Assembly: GCA_963573305.1 (NCBI GenBank)
Contig: OY754331.1
Span: 12,992,868 to 13,056,867 of the forward strand
Reading direction: 5' to 3'
From: Pyrrhosoma nymphula
Taxonomy: Eukaryota; Arthropoda; Insecta; Odonata; Coenagrionidae
DNA: 64,000 nt
This document shows, one piece after another, positions 24,260 to 34,140 of this stretch. The notes beneath the pieces are model-generated. The model had not been told where the DNA came from and searched no databases. It saw only the letters and a program-made list of their open reading frames with translations. Numbering within the stretch: position 1 is the first letter of the stretch; each line of letters opens with the position of its first letter. Position numbers and translations under genes: made by a program.

Positions 24260-26000
24260 ACACGTGCAGGGCCCCATCTTTCTCTTGTATTTCATTCTTC
24301 ATCTCGGAGTACGTACTATCCTTCTTCATCCCGTCCATAAAACCTATTCTCTATCTTCCCCTTCTCCATTTGTCCAACATTCTATCACCGCCCTGAGCAA
24401 CCCATCACCCCTCATTCTCTCCTCCAACCACCTACCTTGTCTCCCCATAATCTCTACCCTAACAGCCATGTCAAGTACTTTCTTATTAGTCTTCCTTCCC
24501 GTCCATAGCACCTTCTCCATCTTCCTCAATTCCCTCATCCACTACATGTGCAGTATATTCTTGCTCCCTTTCTCAGAGTCCACATTTATGCCCCATACAA
24601 TGCTAAATTATATATCAAGCTCATTACCAGCCTCTTCTTTATATCATTTCCCAAGGTCCCCGTCATTAGCTTCCTTCTATCACTAAATGCCTCCTTCGCT
24701 AATGGTATTCTCCTCCTTATGTCTTTGTTTATATGCCCATTTTCTTCTACCGTACTACACAAGTAATAGGATTTCCCAAGTAATAAAATAATCTAAGTAA
24801 AAGAATTTAAAAACATTGTCTTCATTCCTTATTTCTCACACTGGTTTTCTAATGCTGTTACTGAAGCTTGCCATCCTTTCGAAGATCTATTTATCAAAAA
24901 CGCCTGGTTGTCAGCGAATCTAACCAACTATATCAGCTGGTCTCTTACCTTGCCTCCCACATCTTACTCTTCCCATACCTCTCTCAATGTTTCCTCAGCA
25001 TAACTCTTAGAAAGCAAAGGCAACAACGGGCACCCTTGCCTTGCCCCGCGACCTATAACTGCCCACCCTGGTTCACCGCCAGCCACCTTCAGCTCTGTGC
25101 TCTCTGGGCCTTATATATGTTTTGGATAAGTCTCCTATCTTGCCAATCTATTCCCATTTTACCGAGTATCTGCATTAGTCTTTCCAAATTAACTCTTTCT
25201 AAAGCCTTTTCGGAGTCCAAAAAGCAAGAAACAACATCCTGGTTTTACTCAATATTTCTTTATCTAAGTGTTCGTCACCGTAATCGCATCCAGAGTTGCT
25301 CTCCCCTTCCTAAATTCAAACTGGTTATCGCCTAAGAAGTAATTTTCCCTAGTATCCAGCCCTTTGTTAATTATTCTATTAAAAAATTTTGCCGCGTGAG
25401 AAATTTAATTAATTTTTTGACTCTCCTCACATTCTGACGCTTTTTTATTCTTTGGGATCGGTATTAAGACCGTTATTACGAAGTCTTCTGGCCATAAACC
25501 TTCCTCGTAGATCCTATGAATCAGTCAAAAAATAGATCGTCTTCCCTTATTACGTAAATTCTTCAGTAGCTTCGAAGGTATGTTATCAACTCCCAATGCT
25601 CCTTACTTGCCTTCATCTCTCGTAATGCCTTTTCTATTTCGCTTTCATGTAACTTCGGTCCAAAGTTATCCTTATCTATTGTTCTATCGTTCTCTATAAC
25701 TCAGTTTACATGTCTGTTATCGTTTTTATACTGCAACTCCACATGTTCTCTCCACCTATCGTGGATATCTTCCTGTTAGATTACTATCTTCCCTGTTTTA
25801 TCCTTTGGTAAGGAAGCCTTATTTTCACTCTTTTATCACCAGATAGTATTATACACTTTAGCGCACTATGGCGCACCCACTTCCCCTCTTCCTGTACCTT
25901 TTTCATTTCCTCCCATTATCCTTTCCCTGTTTTCTTTTGCTCTATTGGTCACTCACCGGAGTTAATTATTTAACTTCATGTACTTTCTCTTTCCTAGGTC
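24260..26000 (-). pseudogene. decayed non-LTR retrotransposon reverse transcriptase
   Basis: Read on the minus strand in shifting frames, the order of conserved blocks matches the endonuclease-reverse transcriptase LINEs widespread in insects: pre-RT linker with KEDIHDRWREHVE (about 25770), PEDFVITVLIPIPK (about 25460-25500), DNQFEFRKGRATLD (about 25290-25335), ARQGCPL (25024-25056, the RT QGCPLSP region), VRFADNQAFL (about 24895-24924, the catalytic FADD box with the second Asp replaced by Asn), then the C-terminal MRELRKMEKVLWTGRKTNKK region (about 24480-24540) and YSEMKNE near 24290. Multiple stops and frame changes and the lost Asp make it inactive. The N-terminal endonuclease is absent, consistent with 5' truncation. 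The long plus-strand frames here (24264-24686, 24868-25335) are its antisense shadows. Clade is RTE-like or a neighbouring LINE group; I cannot resolve it. Confidence 0.85.
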
Positions 26001-28172
26001 AATCCATATTTTTTGATTTAGAGCATTCTTTAGTACTACTGTCAATTAAAAGCAAATTCTTTTCCGTGTAATTAGATATATGTGTTTTGACAAAACCATT
26101 TTTAACATTTATATTCCAAATTGAGATTATATGACGAATTTGGTGATGAATATTTTGTACATACATACAATTTAATGGAGAACTGTATCCTGAATATTTT
26201 AACTTTTCTGGATACATGAGTAGAGGTATTTTTTTACATTAGAATTTTGAAAGGAGGTGATTTAACCGTTTATTGTAATAAGGATCCTCTTACTCAGTCT
26301 GAGTGCTCCAAGTGCAATCTCTAAATTTGAATATTTACGGGTATATGTTGCCTACTAGCGAATCGCTTGGTTTGAAACCTGAATCCAATTGACAAGATGA
26401 GATCAATTGTCTTCCCCTTATACCAATGGTAGTGCCAATATAAAGTTATATCTAGTGGTCTTCTGTAGTACACTCATTTTTTCATGAAAAAACTCATAAA
26501 ATATACTGAAATACTCGGTAACGAGTGTTTACTCTTCCTTGAGTTTATTGTACACCAACTTATCTATTCCAATATAAGTGCACTTTTTGTGACAAGTGAG
26601 TTATACCCGCCATGCTTTGAGAACAAAATTTACTGGTTTAACGGTTATTTAATGGTGGTTTTTAACTATTTAATGGAGGAATATTTCTAATAACAAGCCT
26701 TGTCACAAAGTTTTATTGGCTTTGCATTTTTAGAGGTAATGAATGTGAAGTAATTACGTCCGCCACGGTAGAATCATTGAACTTGGTCTCCGATCTCAAA
26801 CTAAAATACATTAATAATAACAGAGGGGATCGGGAGATCAAGCTCACCATTTCATTAAAAGGTGGTGATTAATCGTTGTTTCAATGGCCTTAGTTGCCGT
26901 TGGTACCATAGCCGTAAATTGAAACCGCAGCGATAGAGGCCATAGGCCAGTTTTGCAGTCCATAGATGCATGAGAAAGGTAGGTACGTCAAGACGCTCTA
27001 TACCCTTTGAACCTCGGTGAAAGTAATGATGAATGATGCTCGAAGGTGTATTAAAGGGCTTAGCCATTGCCAAAAACGATTCGCTAGCATTATAATCCGC
27101 TACGCTGTCAGAATTTGAGAAATGAGTTGCTAAATAAACTTGTATGGACAAACTATTGACCAGGAAGTAGGTGGATCTAAGGCGATGCCGTTATAGCCTT
27201 GAAAGAATATTTCACAACTTGGGATATAGGTTAACTAAGAGTTAACCTGTAAATAATGTTTTCATTGTAATAACAGGTGTAAATAAAGAACGTGAAGCCA
27301 ATAATGGTGCAAACGCTTTTTATCTTAGATAAATGGAGCTGTTTACACATATCTCCAAACCAGCTCTTTTAAAGAATTCTTTTTTTTTTATATTCATGGT
27401 CCTCTAAGGACCGAGGTACTGGCACACAAGTTATTTAACCTCCCAATTTAATTGCTTATATAAGTCTAAACAAAAAGATCACTGATTCAAAGGTTATTAT
27501 TCATTTTTACATATTTAAAGATATAAACTTTTCATGCACATATTTGCCTTGAGAGTGGTATGGTATTGCATTACCGTCCCTTTTTTACTCTCTAGGTTTA
27601 TTTCCAACTCTCACTCCATCAGAAATACACGAAGATGGGACCCTCTAGGCTAACAACACACATTAATTGCAATTTCGCACTCATGCAGCTGAAATGAATG
27701 AAGATTTCTAGGCAGGTTTTCAACTAAATTTAAACTATGTGAAAGATAACGACCCTATTTTTAATACGTTTACGCTGATATTCATCAGATGTTCTCAATT
27801 CAATGGATCAAAGGAATTTTGGCTCCCCACTTTAGTTTTTCCAGCTAACCGATTTATTTCCTCATTATTTATCACAGCAGGAAATGGAAAAGCTTAGCTT
27901 CGGGGACAGTAATGCGATGAAAGAGAAATTTCTTTTATATATTACTATTATGGTAGTCGGAATTTCATGACCTGGCTAGATATGTTCCACATTGCCTACA
28001 GCGACGAGGACTTGGCATTAAACTAACGACGTTACAAATAGAGAAAAAAAAAGTTTTGCTGATTTACTGAAGAATATATTTTATCTTCTGTAAATGTTCT
28101 TAGTAACAGGAGGCTAAACTGTAGCGTTAGACTCGTATTGTCAGTCGCTCCTTCAAATATCTTCTAAGAGAC
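26001..28172. other. AT-rich background up to the DNA transposon
   Basis: No gene recognised. A short perfect inverted GGTTAAC/GTTAACC lies near 27228-27246. The minus-strand 98-codon frame at 26855-27151 has no domain I can name. Confidence 0.5.
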
Positions 28173-28176
28173 GGCT
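28173..28176 (+). repeat. putative 4-bp target duplication (left)
   Basis: GGCT, matching 34500-34503 immediately outside the opposite terminus. Four bases alone are weak evidence, but the position is exact. Confidence 0.55.
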
Positions 28177-28653
28177 GGGTCATTCCATGTCAAATCAACC
28201 AGTGAATTTACCTGAACCTTTGCCATTTTGATGAAAATTGGTATAGTTGTTGGTCCTATAGAGAAACTAAATAATACCAAGTTTTACACCCCTGGGCCAA
28301 ATACTTTGTTAGAAAATTGGGTCTAAATATTGCCCAAAAATCCAATTTCAGGTCTGCAGTGCACTTTTTGAATTATCGTAACTCTGAAACCAACACACTT
28401 AGAGAGTTGTATGTGGTGTCATTTTAAAGCCTTTCATTTGATATGCAACATATTGAGGTTAAAAATAATAATTGGTCAAAGGTCAAGGTCAACATAGTTT
28501 GACCTTGAATTTTGAAAAATGGGATATTTTATTTTACTTAATATTTTTTTCTTAACAACATACATATTTCATTAATATATGTTCCAACTTTCAAAGTGGG
28601 ACTCCAAGTACAACATGAGATACGAATTTTTTTGTACACCTAGTACACTGGAA
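28177..28653 (+). repeat. left terminal inverted repeat
   Basis: About 477 bases. Beyond the terminal GGGTCATTCC it contains blocks mirrored in the right TIR: TTGAATTATCGTAACTCTGA, GGTCAAAGGTCAAGGTCAAC, CATACATATTTCATTAATAT and GATACGAATTTTTTTGTACA. Similarity stops after CACTGGAAA. Confidence 0.88.
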
Positions 28654-28773
28654 AAACATTTTTAAGCTTATTCAATATAAATTATATACAAAAGCTACCA
28701 TAAAAGTGGGTTTACAATACCTTCATTCACTCACTTGACAAAACTGATTTCCCAGATCTGGCCTTAGATATTC

Positions 28774-31119
28774 CTATTTCATTTGTATGGACTGTAGTCT
28801 GTTAATTGCTTCTTGAACTTCCGTGTGTGTCAAACTATAGGTTCGTCTTGTTGGACATTGCGGATCTACTTTTGTTAAAACATCTACTGTTGGAACCCAA
28901 AGGATATCAGGTTTTTGTGGATGGAAAAATGAGGTTGCTGGTCCAGCAGGTAGAAGAAAACTGATCTTCACTTGTTTTTCATCGTCACTTTCTAATACAC
29001 AACCTAACCACCACTGATTACCATAACGGCATGTAACAAATCCTGTGATGTCTTTAATATTGAGTTCTCCTTCTGTAACAGTTATTCTTTCTTCTCTTGT
29101 TATACATGAAAAAGAATACACTTTGGTACTTAACTTTTGTTTTGTTAATGGAATAGCCGCATGAATCTTCTGAGTCCCTGGAATTGTTCGTGACTCTGCA
29201 AATCGTTTTTGTAGAAATATTTCTTCTTGTTCATAATCTGCGTTTGTTTTGTATTTAAATCTAATTGTTGTTATGTTTTCTGCTGCCCACTGGAAAAGTT
29301 GACGAGGTGTCATAATTTGATGTTCATATGGCCGCTGTAGGCTTGCTCGAGCAGCAAGTCTTTTTACAGAGCCACCTACACCATCACAAGGCCCCTTTCC
29401 ATGTGATGTGGCAAAGTAATGCCACTCATCTTGTACACCAAAATCTTCCCCATGGTCACACAGGTTGATGAAGTTTTTTCGGTTTTTGTACTGTGCTGCA
29501 GCACCATCAGAGAAATAATATATCTTCTGTAGTTTTCCATCAGATATTATTGTTAGGAATTTCATAAGGTCCCTTTGAAACAAATGAACAGCAGCAGTAT
29601 CATGCCGAAGGCAGTCAGATATTATGACTAAACTTTCATGTGTAATATTTGATTCACCATTGCAAAAGTAAACAACAAAAGGGTGAATCGTGGCTTGGGA
29701 GTTATTTCAGAGAAAGCCTTGAGCTTCATCCTGAAGAACAAACAAATAATTTTCAGAAAAATCACATATAACAGGAAACTCCTCAACTTGTAGGTTTGCT
29801 TTAACACTAGTTTGAAATGCTGTTTGCTGTGAAGCAATGAAAGAATGGCGAAGGAGTACATTCAGCTTTTCTATAAAAGTCTCTATGTACTCGTCTGTGG
29901 GTTTTGAAATTGTTTCAAGTGTAGACCTGTCTACAGATACCAAATATTTGAAAATAATTGAATCGACTAAGTTGTCTTCCATTCCACGGCTTATACGTTC
30001 CTTTACTGGAGAGGGACCTGGACAGAACTCTCAATATCCCAAAAAACACTTAGGTTGAGGAGGATTATATATCATTCTTGACAGGCAGTCTTTGTATGTT
30101 TTCAAAGGGGTTTCATCACTTTTAGTTAATTCACTAATATTGCCTCCTATCAACATCAGTTTTACGTTTTGATGTATGGTACACACACAAACAGTGTGTG
30201 TACCATTTTCACCAGCCAAAACACAGTGCCTTGGACGAAGCTCTGCAAATTTAGAAAATCCAACCTTTTGTGTGGGATATTTTTGTTTGAATGTGTGAAA
30301 TATTTCTCTAAGATTGTTCAACACAAGTCTCTTCTGAACATATATTTTGGCATTCTCTTGCTTTACAGAAACAAAATCTTTCTTGCCTGGCATTAACCTA
30401 CTCACGTCTTCAGATTCATAGAAGTCTTTAACAAGTGTTACAACTTCTACTGATAATGGCTTTCCAGGTTTGGGATTTGGTGTTGCCATAATCCCCTTTT
30501 CTTTGACTAACTGTTTAGCTATACGTGCCATGAAGTTAGATACATTAAACTCTTGCTCTATTTTGCTCAAGGTCCAACACTTGGGAAGTACGGTTAGTAT
30601 TTGAATCTTCTCACTCTTGCTTGTACTTAAGCTGAATTTTTCTTTCAACTGGTTTATGACCTCATCTTCATAATTTTCTCTTTCATCAGTTTCAGAATCC
30701 CCTATATGTAACGATTTCCTCATAACTGCATTACTAATCTTTTTAGCCTTTTTCTTAGGATATCTTTTTTGAGACATACGTTTTTTAGATATAAGAGACT
30801 CCGATCACTATCAAACTTTGGTTCAAAGCTTCCAAATCTGTTTCACACTGATCCAACTTTTCTTCAGTATCTATATCTTCTTGAAAACTAGAGTTAGGAC
30901 CAAATGAATGAGGACTGGAATCAGAACTCACCACTTGTTCTTTTGTGTCAGCCAGTTTATTAATTTTTTTACTGCACCCTTCACATACTTTTTTCCTATT
31001 TCCAAAGATGACATCTTATCAACCATTCCTCGTGTGATTAATCTTTTACCAGGTTTCGCAGAATGCTTGTCAATTTTAAATGGATTACAGAAATAATATG
31101 AAAAAGGCCTGTCACTCAT
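28774..31119 (-). pseudogene. broken transposase-like gene of the TIR element
   Basis: The N-terminal piece (31119 down to about 31010) begins MSDRPFSYYFCNPF. A one-base frame change near 31005-31015 is needed to reach a CEGC cysteine pair that continues the same protein. A second frame change near 30795-30800 leads into the long segment 30777-30031. An in-frame TGA at 30031-30033 sits where relatives have the second Cys of a CxxC-PG motif (here Y-stop-EFCPG). Another TGA at 29707-29709 stands where relatives read Trp, before NNSQATIHPF. From there 29583-28774 is open. Segments 30777-30031, 29982-29707 and 29583-28774 share one frame. The C-terminal part carries Asp residues in VIISD, YYFSDG (residue 26 of the piece starting at 29583) and CDGVGG (residue 67), which may form an RNase H-like DDE catalytic core; that is inference. 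Two frameshifts plus two nonsense codons make this copy non-functional. Confidence 0.8.
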
Positions 31120-31414
31120 TGTGCTTTGGAATACAAGTTGTAATTAATGTTAAAATACCTATTCCACACCAATACCTCTGATTTATAGTTCTTTCCAGTT
31201 CTCCAAGATTGGCAAAAATCACTATTACCTGCATATGACAACATAAATTTTGTCAAGTCACTGTACTACATGTGCTTATACTGTACTACATGCACTTCTA
31301 CATGTGCTTATGTGGGGTGCACAGTTGCAAAGCAAAGGAGTACTGTACCCTCAAAGCCATAATTCGTAAGATGAATATACCTGAAAAGATATGAAAAAAG
31401 AGCCATTACTGGTA

Positions 31415-31421
<7 letters not shown>

Positions 31422-31502
<81 letters not shown>
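31422..31502. repeat. (TA)n microsatellite
   Basis: About 40 uninterrupted TA units following a short TGTGTG. It generates tyrosine/isoleucine-repeat open frames on both strands that are not genes. Confidence 0.95.
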
Positions 31503-31503
<1 letters not shown>

Positions 31504-31504
<1 letters not shown>

Positions 31505-32195
31505 TACAATATGCCAAGAGGGTGGCCGATAAAAATATACACACGGAAAAAAGAACACTTACAAATAAAAACTTCCGATATTTCGGTGAAGATATTCGCT
31601 CCACCTTTCTCTAGGAGAAGAGTAGGAATGAGGAAAAGGATAGAGGTTGAGGTATGGGAGGGGAAAGAGAGGGGAATACGAAGGTTTTACAAGGGGAAGG
31701 AGGGGAATGAGAGGGGAGAGGAAGGAGGGGAAAGATGAAGAGCTAGGAGAGGGCGGGCGGGGAGAGGGCGAGCGGAGGGGAGAGAGGAAAAAAGGGGAGC
31801 AAAAGGAAGAGGAGTGGAGGAAGCAGGGAGAGATGAGATGAGGGGGAGGGAGAAACTAGTGTGATTTATTGAGTCCGGGGGACGAGAAAGCCTGGTGGAC
31901 CAGAATACAAGAAGACTCAAGATCTTTGAGCTGAAGGGGAGAGGAAGAGGGGGGAAGGGAAGCAAGAAGACCAACTTTAAAAGTGTTATTGAAAGTGGAG
32001 TTGTGGGAGGAGACGTGAATGGCGACAGGGAGAGAAACAGAGAGGGAGGGGCAATCGTTACAAGAAGAGCGGTGCCCATTCATTCTCATATTCTCATTCA
32101 TTCTCATAATATCGGAAGTTTTTATTTGTAAGTGTTCTTTTTTCCGTGTGAATATTTTTATCGGCCACGCTCTTGGCATATTGTATATTTATCAC
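31504..32195. mobile_element. nested insertion with inverted ends, bounded by (TA)n
   Basis: 31504-31580 (ACAATATGCCAAGAGGGTGG, then GATAAAAATA, CACGGAAAAAAGAACACTTA and CAAATAAAAACTTCCGATAT) recurs as a reverse complement at about 32105-32190 with only a few changes. Outside both arms is (TA)n. The centre (about 31620-32060) is purine-rich. The arms adjoin CCGAAATATCGG on their inner side. Either a fold-back (MITE-like) element or two short retroposons in opposite orientation, each ending in (TA)n. Confidence 0.7.
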
Positions 32196-32218
32196 CCGAG
32201 TGATTCACCTGGAAGTTT

Positions 32219-32243
32219 TATATATATATATATATAGATTGAG

Positions 32244-32274
<31 letters not shown>

Positions 32275-32345
32275 GTATATTGAGTATATATATATATATG
32301 TATATTGAGTATATACATATATATGTATATATATATATATATCTC
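32219..32345. repeat. imperfect (TA)n with GTATATTGAGTATA units
   Basis: (TA)n interrupted at intervals by TTGAGTA, TGTATA and TACATA variants. At least three TTGAG-containing interruptions are spaced by TA runs, so it is a microsatellite turning into a minisatellite. Confidence 0.85.
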
Positions 32346-32487
32346 AATCATACGAAAATGACGCTCAAAGGCGCGAATAAATTCATACATTCATAGGAAA
32401 ATGGAAATGGATAGGTACACATAAAAGGACGAACACAGGGTTTGGTGGGGAAGATAAAAATGAGTCAAATCCAGACAGAAAAAATTT

Positions 32488-32559
32488 CACCTTAGCCGGG
32501 ATTCGAACCCGGATCTCCCAATTGCCGGTCAGGTGTGCTCCCAGTTACACCACCAAGGC
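32488..32559 (-). mobile_element. tRNA-like SINE head, left arm
   Basis: Reverse complement of the head at 32868-32939, apparently identical. It folds as a full cloverleaf with a perfect T-arm CCGGGTTCGAATCCCGG. It is part of the palindrome and not an independent tRNA gene, because the body and (TA)n tail are attached. Confidence 0.8.
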
Positions 32560-32867
32560 TTCTCAATTAACTGCTGAATTTGACGTGGTTTTATGTCACA
32601 CCCCATGCCCAAGTTGAACGGCCCAGAGATGGCGCGCAAGGGCGATTTCACCCACCATATAGGGGACAAACACAATTGGAAGGTTGAAAGGAAAGAGTCT
32701 TTATATGTTGTATGCCTGTATTCCTCTTTCCTTTCAACCTTCCAATTGTGTTTGTCCCCTATATGGTTGGTGAAATCGCCCTTGCGCGCCATCTCTGGAC
32801 CGTTCAACTTGGGCATGGGGTGTGACATAAAACCCCGTCAAATTCAGCAGTAGCAGTTAATTGAGTA

Positions 32868-32939
32868 GCCTTGGTGGTGTAACTGGGAGCACACCTGACC
32901 GGCAATTGGGAGATCCGGGTTCGAATCCCGGCTAAGGTG
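32868..32939 (+). mobile_element. tRNA-like SINE head, right arm
   Basis: Begins GCCTTGG, which pairs over 7 bp (two G-T wobbles) with CTAAGGT at the 3' side. The D-arm region is TGGTGTAACTGGGAGCACA (A box). The anticodon arm is CCTGA/TTGGG with loop CCGGCAA, giving a GGC anticodon but with C instead of the invariant U at position 33. The T-arm is perfect with B box GGTTCGAATCC. A run of six T follows within a few bases (AAATTTTTTCTG), a potential pol III terminator just downstream of the head. It continues into a body shared with the left arm and a (TA)n tail. A SINE head is more likely than a functional tRNA. Confidence 0.8.
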
Positions 32940-33048
32940 AAATTTTTTCTGTCTGGATTTGACTCATTTTCATCTTCCCCACCAAACCCTGTGTTCGTCC
33001 TTTTATGTGTACCTATTCATTTCCATTTTCCTATGAATGTATGAATTT

Positions 33049-33050
<2 letters not shown>

Positions 33051-33112
<62 letters not shown>
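33051..33112. repeat. (TA)n microsatellite
   Basis: Uninterrupted (AT)n directly following the right end of the SINE palindrome. Confidence 0.95.
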
Positions 33113-33115
<3 letters not shown>

Positions 33116-33227
33116 CACGGCACATTTTTACCCTCTGATTTCTCGGATTTACCATCTTCCACATCACCAGTGTCTTCGTCCAATTTTAGTTACATGTTTC
33201 CTATCTCTTTCGTTCACCTTCTGTTCG

Positions 33228-33229
<2 letters not shown>

Positions 33230-33303
<74 letters not shown>
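33230..33303. repeat. (TA)n microsatellite
   Basis: About 37 TA units. Confidence 0.95.
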
Positions 33304-33306
<3 letters not shown>

Positions 33307-33342
33307 GTCTTGGTAGAAAATCGCTCTCGGCGACGATGCACA

Positions 33343-33410
33343 TGCATAAATAAAACAGTGATACACTAAACAAACACAGAAACACGCAAAAAGCGTCACT
33401 GTTTTATTTA

Positions 33411-33414
<4 letters not shown>
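33343..33414. repeat. hairpin with 19-bp perfect arms abutting (TA)n
   Basis: TGCATAAATAAAACAGTGA at 33343-33361 is the exact reverse complement of 33396-33414, with a 34-base loop. The right arm runs directly into the next (TA)n tract. Confidence 0.88.

Positions 33415-33486
<72 letters not shown>
33415..33486. repeat. (TA)n microsatellite
   Basis: About 36 uninterrupted TA units. Confidence 0.95.
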
Positions 33487-33487
<1 letters not shown>

Positions 33488-33628
33488 CTTACAGAAGGTG
33501 ATAGAAAGAGATATAAAAAAGATTTGTTCTTACAGAATGTTTCGGACCCGGTTGGTTCTTCCTCAACTTTAGAAGTGAGCAGTAAGTACTGCCCTGGGGA
33601 AGGGGGAGGGGAACTAGGAGGGAACAAG

Positions 33629-33926
33629 GTTGCGCCAGGCTGTCTCCCTATTGGAGAAGTTTCAAGCCGGGATAAGAGCAACAATGTTGCACCAGGCTGT
33701 CTAGGGATGGGAGACGTTTCAAGTAGGGAGAAGTGAAACAATGTTGCAATACTGAGGGCAATAAATATTGAGGGTCAATGATGAAGGGAGGGGAGAAATG
33801 GAGTTTGGGGAGGGGAACTGGAAGGGGTATTCAGGATGACTATGTTGCGTCAGGTTATCAATGGATGGGAAAATTTTGAAGTAGGGAGGAGTTCTTGAAG
33901 AGTGAGAATTGCAACAGTGTTGCAAT
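33629..33926 (+). repeat. 57-bp minisatellite, two good units plus decayed relatives
   Basis: Unit 1 is 33629-33685 (starts GTTGCGCCAGGCTGTCT) and unit 2 is 33686-33742 (starts GTTGCACCAGGCTGTCT). Both contain GGGAGA/CGTTTCAAG-like and AACAAT blocks. A partial third starts at 33743. A more decayed unit (GTTGCGTCAGGTTATC ... TTGCAACAGTGTTGCAAT) lies at about 33844-33926. Confidence 0.75.
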
Positions 33927-34140
33927 GCAGAGGAAAATCATAATTGTGACAATAGGGGGCAGAGATATTGTATGGGATTAATACAATACATTGATTTCGT
34001 ATATAATTGAAAAGGTAACATTTTTTTATTGTTGACATTTGTTGTACACCAATACTAAAAATTTGTAGGATATGTCTGCTGAAGTCTAAAATGATCCCTG
34101 CATGTATATAGTCCCAACAGTATATGATGATGTGATAACT

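Larger units (their letters stand above)
32377..33050. repeat. 674-bp near-perfect palindrome containing two tRNA-SINE units
   Basis: The left arm 32377-32698 is the reverse complement of the right arm 32724-33050, with only scattered differences and a spacer of about 25 bases. Each arm carries the same tRNA-like head and the same flanks (GACTCATTTT, GTGTTCGTCCTTTTATGTGT, CCTATGAATGTATGAATTTA), and the outer ends run into (TA)n. Open frames starting MSHPMPKLNG on both strands are mirror readings of this palindrome, not genes. It may be a head-to-head SINE pair or a fold-back element. Confidence 0.92.

Noticed and set aside
24264..25335. Plus-strand frames of 140 and 155 codons
   Set aside because: Antisense shadows of the minus-strand LINE reverse transcriptase, which explains the openness.
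31308..31738. Open frames of 98-115 codons with long YIYIYI repeats (also at 33005-33316 and 33214-33741)
   Set aside because: They are translations of (TA)n microsatellites, open on both strands. No coding evidence outside the repeat.
32529..32853. Identical MSHPMPKLNG proteins on both strands
   Set aside because: Mirror readings of the SINE palindrome, not two genes.
32868..32939. Functional tRNA gene (GGC anticodon)
   Set aside because: It folds well, but lacks U33, has a SINE body and (TA)n tail attached, and is mirrored in a palindrome. A SINE head is more likely.
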